Source of the DNA: an uncultured Bacilli bacterium
Lineage (GTDB): Bacteria; Bacillota_I; Bacilli_A; RFN20; DUOF01
NCBI GenBank assembly: GCA_944363575.1
Contig: CALVUJ010000010.1
Coordinates: forward strand, 83,817-117,343
DNA length: 33,527 bases
Reading direction: 5' to 3'
Part shown: in pieces, positions 26,726 to 32,423 of the stretch
Numbering within the stretch: the stretch's first letter is position 1
Layout of the letters: each line of letters starts with the position of its first letter
Made by a program: the position numbers and the translations under genes
Notes under the pieces: generated by a model
Seen by the model: only the letters and a program-made list of their open reading frames with translations
Database searches by the model: none
What the model was told of the DNA's origin: nothing

Positions 26726-27187
26726 ATGGATAAAGGGATTAAAAACATTTGCTTTAATAAGAAAGCTAGTTATGATTATTTTTTAGAGAATAACATTGAG
26801 GCTGGTATTGTTTTAGAGGGTAGCGAAATTAAGTCTATTAGAAATGGAAATGTTAATTTAAAAGATAGTCATGTTCAAATTAAAAATGAAGAAGCATATA
26901 TTATTAATATGCATATTTCTTCGTACTCTAATGGGAGTGTTTTTAATCCAGATCCAACACGAACGAGAAAATTATTGCTTAATAAGCAAGAGATTAGGAA
27001 GTTAAGTATTAAAGTTAAGGAAAAGGGTTATACGATAGTGCCTACGAAAGTGTATTTGAAAGATGGTAAAGCAAAGGTGGAGATTGCGTTAGCTAAGGGT
27101 AAGAAAAATTATGATAAAAGAGAAGTAGAGAAAGAGAAGAGTATTAATAAATCTATTAGAATGGCTCTTAAGGAAAGTAATAGGTGA
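26726..27187 (+). CDS. smpB: SsrA-binding protein SmpB
   Basis: A 153-residue SmpB with the beta-barrel tmRNA-binding signatures [37 protein letters not shown], the [13 protein letters not shown] loop and [13 protein letters not shown], then a basic helical tail that enters the ribosomal A site. It delivers tmRNA to stalled ribosomes. It begins directly after the rnr stop and ends in TGA. The tmRNA it serves is encoded about 1.8 kb downstream. Confidence 0.96.
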   Translation: MDKGIKNICFNKKASYDYFLENNIEAGIVLEGSEIKSIRNGNVNLKDSHVQIKNEEAYIINMHISSYSNGSVFNPDPTRTRKLLLNKQEIRKLSIKVKEKGYTIVPTKVYLKDGKAKVEIALAKGKKNYDKREVEKEKSINKSIRMALKESNR

Positions 27188-27191
27188 TAGT

Positions 27192-27512
27192 GTGTTAGTA
27201 GCGGTAAAACATTTTTTAGAAGAACATCAAGAAATGATGATTGTTATTGATGAAGAGAAAATTTTTATTAAAGAAGATGGAGTAGAGGTTATTGATTCAA
27301 GCAAGAATGAGAGATTAGATACTTTGATGGTTTTATTTTCTTTAAAAGATGAATGGGAACATTCTAATAGTGAAACTCCAATGTTTTCTGTTTTTTTTGA
27401 TGATGGTAATAATAGTAGTTGTTATGATTTTGATTTAGATAGTTTGCCTAGTAACTGGTTTATTTTTTATACTTATTTAGTTAGATTGGTTGGTAGTAAA
27501 TATGCAGTATAG
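27192..27512 (+). CDS. small hypothetical protein after smpB
   Basis: An acidic 106-residue cytosolic protein of no recognised family. It alternates short hydrophobic strands and charged segments (MMIVIDEEKIFIKEDGVEVI, then FSVFFDDGNN) and ends in an aromatic helix (SNWFIFYTYLVRLVG), as a small alpha/beta domain would. The GTG start follows AGGTGATA four bases after the smpB stop, and its last codons overlap the next gene by 11 bases, so it sits in the rnr-smpB operon and is coupled to the metallopeptidase-like gene. TTG or ATG alternatives further in are less well placed. Confidence 0.65.
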   Translation: MLVAVKHFLEEHQEMMIVIDEEKIFIKEDGVEVIDSSKNERLDTLMVLFSLKDEWEHSNSETPMFSVFFDDGNNSSCYDFDLDSLPSNWFIFYTYLVRLVGSKYAV

Positions 27513-28896
27513 CGATGTTTTAGAAAAAATAAATAGCAAGAAAGGCGAGATTGCAAGAGCTATTGCAATGGCTTACGCTAATGGTGATGTGAAGAAGTTT
27601 GAAGAATTATACCCTTCAGTTTATTTAGCAATTAAAGAAACGAAAGAGGATATTTTTAATAGTGATAAGACGAAAAATGGATATGCGTTGAAGGTAGATA
27701 GTTTGTTTAGGGAAATTAATGAAATAGTAGGTTTTGATACCTTTGCTTTTGTTTCCAAAAAGGCTTGTTTATCAAATACGGTTATAAAAAATGATTATTA
27801 TATGAGTGATGTTAAAAATAATTATTGTGTTGATATTTATAAACATAATAGAAATAAATATATAAAATATGGTATTTCACTGGATACGCTTATGAAAATT
27901 TATAGTGAAAAAGGTTATGAAGAAGTTGTTAGACTTAATAATTTAATGGAAAAAGCAAATAAGTTAATTGTAGCATACAATTTTAAAGATTATTTATGTA
28001 CTTTTTATGAATTTACTACTTTAAATAATTATAGTTTTGGTTTGATTAATTTTATGAATAAATACAATATTAAGTCTTTTGATGATGTTTTGGAATTTAG
28101 AAAAGAATTAGTTTCCTTTATAAGTAATAGGGATAATCCTTTAATGGAAGAGACAATTGAGAGAAATAAAAATAAAGTTTATAATCGTTTAGGTAAAGAA
28201 ATAAGCAGTAAAGAAGCTAATAAAATTATAAAAAAGATTGATTTTTTGTTGAAAAATAGTTTTATTAAAGACATTGTTATGAAAAAAGAAGTAGCATCGT
28301 TTTTTAAAAAATACGGGTACAAGCCTACTTTGCATAATATTAGTGGTTTTGTGAATGTCTACCTTAATCTTTCGCTGAGTTGGGGGGTGTGCACTATATT
28401 AAAGATGAGTGATACTTTTGATAATTTTTGCTTTTTTAATACTAAAACATTAGATAGCCGTGATGAAGAATTGAAAAATTCGGTTATAATACATGAATAT
28501 ATTCATAGTGTTGATAATATTTTTTGTAAAAATAAAAATTTGTTTTCCAAGTTTAATTTTTTAAATGAAGCACTTACGGAGTATATAGCAGGGGAAAGTG
28601 TAAAATATTTAGAAAAAAACATTTTAAATGATGGAATTAATTCTAAGGAAAAAGGAGCAAGTAGGTATGATTTTATGTTGTTTTTGTTAGATAAATTAAT
28701 AAAAAGTAATGTGTGGGAAGATTTGTTTCATTGTAAGATTTATAACGATTGCAGTAATTTTGAAAAAAAGTATGGAAAAGATATGTTAAAAAAAATTAAT
28801 AAAGCTTTTGGTGTTGTTTATCAAAGTTATGATTTAAAGACTGGTGGAAATTTGTTGGATAGTTTATTGATTAAAGTTAGTAGTAGAAGTGTTTAA
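27502..28896 (+). CDS. HExxH zincin-like protein of unknown family
   Basis: The 464-residue cytosolic protein has a gluzincin-type metal site: H331-E332 and H335 in VIIHEYIHSVD, followed 21 residues later by E356 in LNEALTEYIAGE (NExxxE). The first 300 residues are helical and lysine-rich with no known domain. ATG 27502 is chosen because the frame upstream (to TTG 27490) is inside the coupled small gene and has no ribosome site. It lies between smpB and ssrA and may be part of the rnr-smpB transcript. A zinc endopeptidase is the likely activity; no family name can be given. No signal peptide or anchor is present. Confidence 0.7.
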   Translation: MQYSDVLEKINSKKGEIARAIAMAYANGDVKKFEELYPSVYLAIKETKEDIFNSDKTKNGYALKVDSLFREINEIVGFDTFAFVSKKACLSNTVIKNDYYMSDVKNNYCVDIYKHNRNKYIKYGISLDTLMKIYSEKGYEEVVRLNNLMEKANKLIVAYNFKDYLCTFYEFTTLNNYSFGLINFMNKYNIKSFDDVLEFRKELVSFISNRDNPLMEETIERNKNKVYNRLGKEISSKEANKIIKKIDFLLKNSFIKDIVMKKEVASFFKKYGYKPTLHNISGFVNVYLNLSLSWGVCTILKMSDTFDNFCFFNTKTLDSRDEELKNSVIIHEYIHSVDNIFCKNKNLFSKFNFLNEALTEYIAGESVKYLEKNILNDGINSKEKGASRYDFMLFLLDKLIKSNVWEDLFHCKIYNDCSNFEKKYGKDMLKKINKAFGVVYQSYDLKTGGNLLDSLLIKVSSRSV

Positions 28897-28924
28897 AGAA
28901 GATTGTTAATTGTTAGAATTATTG

Positions 28925-28954
28925 TTGAATTTTTTTGGTGATTGTTAGTATAAT
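28925..28954 (+). promoter_or_regulatory. ssrA promoter
   Basis: TTGAAT (28925-28930) and a perfect TATAAT (28949-28954) are 18 bases apart. Transcription would begin about 18 bases before the mature tmRNA 5' end, leaving a short leader for RNase P to remove. Confidence 0.65.
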
Positions 28955-28978
28955 ATGAATGTGTCTTTGTGCACATAT

Positions 28979-29341
28979 GGGGCCGTTTTGGTTTCGACAG
29001 GTATTTGAGGGTAAAGATGGCAGTCGGGTGATTACGTTACAATCGCAAGCCAGATAAATGGCAACTATAACTATTCATACGCATATTAGTCTTGGACTTT
29101 AATCTTCAATAGCGAAGATGTGCGCGTTACCTAAGGTTTTTTCTTGGCTTTAGTCATAACGTTATATACAAGGAATAAGATTTGATGATTTCTATAAGTC
29201 AAATACGAAAATATTATAGGATAGTTATCTAATGGATGGTCTTTGTCCTAATTGGATAATGAACAATAAGTAAAGACTAAACTGTAGATATCTTTATTTG
29301 ACGGTATTTGGACAGGGGTTCGATTCCCCTCGGTTCCACCA
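28979..29341 (+). ncRNA. ssrA: transfer-messenger RNA (tmRNA)
   Basis: The 363-base RNA starts GGGGCCGTTTTGGTTTCGACAG and ends with a T-arm (GGGGTTCGATTCCCCT) and CGGTTCCACCA, so GGGGCCG pairs with CGGTTCC as acceptor stem and CCA is encoded. The most likely tag frame resumes at GCA 29045 and stops at TAG 29087, giving ASQINGNYNYSYAY. That ending differs from the usual ALAA/AVAA and recalls Mycoplasma tags ending in YAFA. The frame is inferred: the other two frames close after shorter or less tag-like peptides. rnr and smpB, which act with it, lie just upstream. Confidence 0.95.
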
Positions 29342-29385
29342 TGTGAGTTTTAATGGATTGAGACCGTTAAAATAGTCTCTAGATT

Positions 29386-29415
29386 GCCTTTTTAGGGTTA
29401 ATAGAGGCTTTTTTT
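29386..29415 (+). terminator. intrinsic terminator after ssrA
   Basis: GCCTTT pairs with AGAGGC (one G-T pair) around an AT-rich loop, followed by seven T. A second stem, GAGAC/GTCTC (29360-29379), lies just before it. Confidence 0.7.
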
Positions 29416-29440
29416 GTGATTGTTTTAAGAAGATATAAAG

Positions 29441-29482
29441 TTGAATTTTATTATATAAGTCAAATATAATTTGTGATATAAT
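29441..29482 (+). promoter_or_regulatory. promoter(s) of the small-TM/DUF4393 operon
   Basis: Two overlapping options are seen: TTGAAT (29441-29446) with TATAAT (29465-29470) 18 bases on, the same spacing and hexamers as the ssrA promoter, and an extended -10 TGATATAAT (29474-29482). Either would give a short leader for the ATG at 29500. Confidence 0.5.
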
Positions 29483-29499
29483 TGCAATGAGGTGGAAGT

Positions 29500-29658
29500 A
29501 TGGAAGAGTGGATGATTGATTTGATCATAGGTTTAGGTAATTTAATTGTAGGTTTTGTAGGAGGTTTTTTAACAAAAACTTATTCAGTTAAAATAAAGCA
29601 ACAAGTTAAAGGTAACAATAATAAACAAAGTGTAGGAGAGATTAACAATGGTAAATAG
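29500..29658 (+). CDS. 52-residue single-span membrane protein with Q/N/G-rich tail
   Basis: A short gene. AGGTGG lies four bases before ATG 29500, and the frame runs 52 codons to TAG 29656-29658. Residues 5-24 (MIDLIIGLGNLIVGFVGGFL) form one hydrophobic, glycine-rich span. The tail, TKTYSVKIKQQVKGNNNKQ and then SVGEINNGK, is basic and rich in Q, N and G. Its stop overlaps the start of the DUF4393 gene by 11 bases, implying coupled translation and a joint function. QQVKGNNNKQ in the tail resembles QKLKGDGNTQ at the start of that neighbour. I know of no named family; membrane tether or adaptor is inference. Confidence 0.7.
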   Translation: MEEWMIDLIIGLGNLIVGFVGGFLTKTYSVKIKQQVKGNNNKQSVGEINNGK

Positions 29659-30394
29659 TATTGAACAAAAGTTAAAGGGTGATGGAAATACACAAAATAA
29701 CATAACAGTTAACGGTAATGTAATTATGGGAGTCAGTGAAGAAAAAGTGCTAGAAATGATAAATGTGTATTGTTATACATGTAAAGATCAAATTATAGAA
29801 ATTGTTAGAGAAGCTATAGAAAACGTAAAAGATGAAAACAGAGTTGCTCCTGATAAGAGAATTTTTGTTCCTGCAATACAGAATTTATCTTATAGTATGG
29901 ATGATACGGTCATCAAAGAAACTTATAAAAAGCTTTTAAAATCTTCAATGGACGTTAATCAATCAGGTAAAGTTCATCCTTCTTTTCTTAGTATAATAAA
30001 TCAGCTTAATTCTGATGAAGTTAAAATATTAAATTTATTTCCTACAGAAGTTTCGATAAACAAGCCATTAATAAGTATGAGGGCTAAAATTGAAGGAAAA
30101 AAAGGTGATGGTTTTTTGATAGTTTCAAATTTTACTGATATTGGTTATGGTGTGTGTGATAATCCACACAACATTAGTGGATATATAGACAATTTGGAAA
30201 GATTAAAACTAATTGAGATACCTCCATATGGGACTTTGATAGATAAAGAAATTTATAATCCATTAAAAAATCATCCAGCAATCCAAATTATAGTTGAAGA
30301 AAATTCTAGTCAACATCTTGTTACAGAATTTGATGAACGATATTTTAGACTAACACAATTTGGAAGACAATTTTTGGAATGCTGCGTTAAATAA
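29648..30394 (+). CDS. DUF4393/Abi-alpha family protein
   Basis: A 248-residue protein with the DUF4393 (Abi_alpha) pattern: RIFVPAIQNLSYSMDDTVIK, YKKLLKSSMDVNQSG, KVHPSFLSIINQLNSDEVKIL, then a C-terminal winged-helix-like part with GYIDNLERLKLIEIPPYGTL and FRLTQFGRQFLECC. The family is linked to abortive infection, but its mechanism is not established. The first 30 residues hold an N/G/Q-rich segment (EQKLKGDGNTQNNITVNGNV) shared in style with the small membrane protein upstream. AGGAGAG lies eight bases before the ATG, inside that gene. A gap of 77 bases separates it from the GHKL gene. Confidence 0.82.
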   Translation: MVNSIEQKLKGDGNTQNNITVNGNVIMGVSEEKVLEMINVYCYTCKDQIIEIVREAIENVKDENRVAPDKRIFVPAIQNLSYSMDDTVIKETYKKLLKSSMDVNQSGKVHPSFLSIINQLNSDEVKILNLFPTEVSINKPLISMRAKIEGKKGDGFLIVSNFTDIGYGVCDNPHNISGYIDNLERLKLIEIPPYGTLIDKEIYNPLKNHPAIQIIVEENSSQHLVTEFDERYFRLTQFGRQFLECCVK

Positions 30395-30471
30395 GGCTTC
30401 TTTAGCTTTTCAAATGATAACTTTTTGATGATAAATAACATTTAAAATATTATGTTAGGGGAGTGGTAAAT

Positions 30472-32379
30472 GTGATTAAAGCTTATGTAGAAGACATTAT
30501 AAGAAATTTAGGTAAAGATGTTAAATTTATACAACCTATTTATGAGGCAATAACCAATTCTTTAGAGGCTAATGCTACTAATATCGAAATAGTGTTGCAT
30601 CCTGATAATGCTTTGTTTGGTGAAGGAAAACTTGATGGGTTTGAAATAATAGATAATGGTGAAGAGTTTACTAAAAAAAATATAGATTCATTTTGTAGAT
30701 TGTGGTCAGATAATAAATTATCTATCGGGTGCAAAGGAAGCGGTAGATTTACATGGTTAGCGGTATTTGATAAAGTAAAAATAGAAAGTCTAATTAAAGA
30801 CACGGGTGAACTAGTAAATATAGATTTTGATAAAAATTTTGATGTAGTATCTTCTATAAATGTATCTGATACAGAAGTCAGTGAAAATAAAACAAAGATT
30901 GTGTTTTCTAATGTTTCTAACAGATATTTTGGATATAAAGGCAATGATTTAAGAATTCTTGCTGATCCACACGAAATATCAAGAAAGATATTGCAATATT
31001 TGTTAGTGAAACTTTTTTTATTGAAGAAAAGAAACAAACAATTCAAAATTACAGTAAGAAAGGAACAGGATTTAGCTGTTATTGATTATAATTCTATTCC
31101 TGATTTGGAAAAAATAGAATTTAGTATGAATAGTAAGATAAACGATGAGCAGTACCCTTTTGAAGGATATTATATTTTTAATAAAGATAACAGTAACAAT
31201 AAAGAATTATGCTTATGCGCTAATTTAAGATCAACAAAAACATATTATAATGATCAGACAGGAATTGCTGGCATTATACCAGGAAGAGATTCAGTTTTGA
31301 TGTTAGTCTGTTCTGATTATTTAGATGATAAAGATAATGATTCAAGAAACAATTTAATTGATTTAGTTGATTTGGATGAACCAAATTTAATGTATCCTTT
31401 AACTCTTAAAGAAATATTTTATGAATCAAAGAGACAATTGGAATTGTTGATTAAAAATAAATATCCTATGATTGAAGATGATAATATTAGAGCTGTAGAA
31501 GAAGCGATAAATGATAGGCCATACTTGAAAAAGTATATAAACAATAATAAAGATGTATTGAAGTCTAAAGAAAAATTAATTTCTACAGCCTTAAAACAAT
31601 TCAATGATGAGAAAGAAAAGGTAAAAAGAAATTTTGATAAATTGCTTGAAGAGAAAAAAATAGATTCTTCTGTTTTTGGTAGAACAATTAATGATATAAG
31701 TGAGATGGCGTATTATGAATTAGGCGAATATATTTTATATAGAGAGACTATAATAAATGCGTTAGAAAAATCAACAAAAAATATACAAACAAAAGAAAAG
31801 TTTATACATGATGTTTTTATGCCGATGAAAACAGATTCATTTCATGCAGATAAAGACAAACACTATTTAACAAATTTATGGTTGTTGGATGACAAGTTTA
31901 TGACATATTCTTATGCGGCATCAGATAAAACGGTTAAACAAATAATAGAAAAGATAAAAGAGAAAAATGAAAAAAAATATAAACAATCCAACAGACCAGA
32001 CTTATCGATATTTTTCAATAGAGAGGATTCGATTAAGGATTTATTAATGGTTGAGTTCAAAGGACCGAACGCAGATTTAGATGAAAAAAATAAGTCATTG
32101 ACCGAGTTGCCAACGGATATAAGAATTATAAGGGATAACATAGAAAATTTAGCTACAGTTTGGGGATATATCATAACATCAATAGATAAAGATTTTGCTT
32201 ATTCAATTGAGGCTGATGGCAGATTTAATAATTTATTTAGTACACAGGGAGAGAGTAAATTATACTACCATTATAACAAAACGCTGGATGCACACATTTA
32301 TATAATTGATTTAGATATAATTTCTAGTGATGCAAAAGCACGAAATGCTACATTCTTAGATATTTTAAAGAAAAAGTAA
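30472..32379 (+). CDS. GHKL ATPase with C-terminal PD-(D/E)XK-like nuclease domain
   Basis: A 635-residue protein. The N-terminal Bergerat-fold ATPase has the N box with E25 and N29 (EAITNSLEANA), G1 IIDNGEEF at 59-66, and G2 GCKGSGRFTWLAVFD at 86-100, as in MutL, MORC and Hsp90. A helical middle (about 330-430) precedes a conserved stretch NLWLLDDKFMTYSYAASDK, and then a restriction-endonuclease-like site: D510 in PDLSIFF and E528-F-K530 in LMVEFKGP. GTG 30472 is eight bases after AGGGGAG; the frame upstream to 30463 falls in that site. Related MutL/MORC-like ATPases linked to restriction are described (Iyer and colleagues, 2008). An ATP-gated DNA clamp that cuts is expected; specificity is unknown. 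Confidence 0.8.
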   Translation: MIKAYVEDIIRNLGKDVKFIQPIYEAITNSLEANATNIEIVLHPDNALFGEGKLDGFEIIDNGEEFTKKNIDSFCRLWSDNKLSIGCKGSGRFTWLAVFDKVKIESLIKDTGELVNIDFDKNFDVVSSINVSDTEVSENKTKIVFSNVSNRYFGYKGNDLRILADPHEISRKILQYLLVKLFLLKKRNKQFKITVRKEQDLAVIDYNSIPDLEKIEFSMNSKINDEQYPFEGYYIFNKDNSNNKELCLCANLRSTKTYYNDQTGIAGIIPGRDSVLMLVCSDYLDDKDNDSRNNLIDLVDLDEPNLMYPLTLKEIFYESKRQLELLIKNKYPMIEDDNIRAVEEAINDRPYLKKYINNNKDVLKSKEKLISTALKQFNDEKEKVKRNFDKLLEEKKIDSSVFGRTINDISEMAYYELGEYILYRETIINALEKSTKNIQTKEKFIHDVFMPMKTDSFHADKDKHYLTNLWLLDDKFMTYSYAASDKTVKQIIEKIKEKNEKKYKQSNRPDLSIFFNREDSIKDLLMVEFKGPNADLDEKNKSLTELPTDIRIIRDNIENLATVWGYIITSIDKDFAYSIEADGRFNNLFSTQGESKLYYHYNKTLDAHIYIIDLDIISSDAKARNATFLDILKKK

Positions 32380-32390
32380 TACACTAACTG

Positions 32391-32423
32391 AGTCTGTCAG
32401 GATATATCTTGATGGACTTTTTT
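32391..32423 (+). terminator. intrinsic terminator after the GHKL gene
   Basis: AGTCTGTCA pairs with TGATGGACT (nine pairs, two of them G-T), extended by a few pairs in the GGATATATCT loop, and a T-run follows. It sits between convergent genes and its T-tract overlaps the stop of the opposing endonuclease gene. Confidence 0.8.

Noticed and set aside
11807-27187. Mycoplasma-type genetic code (UGA = Trp)
   Set aside because: The HAD and smpB genes end in TGA at the expected C-termini, Trp codons are TGG, and the tRNA-Trp has anticodon CCA.
30425-30453. Separate promoter (TTGATG, 17 bases, TATTAT) for the GHKL gene
   Set aside because: It would start the transcript inside the ribosome site, so it is unlikely to be functional as drawn; read-through from the DUF4393 operon is possible.
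30540-31046. 168-codon open frame on the minus strand inside the GHKL ATPase gene
   Set aside because: It is antisense to a gene with clear N box, G1 and G2 motifs, has no ribosome site and a composition expected of a shadow frame.
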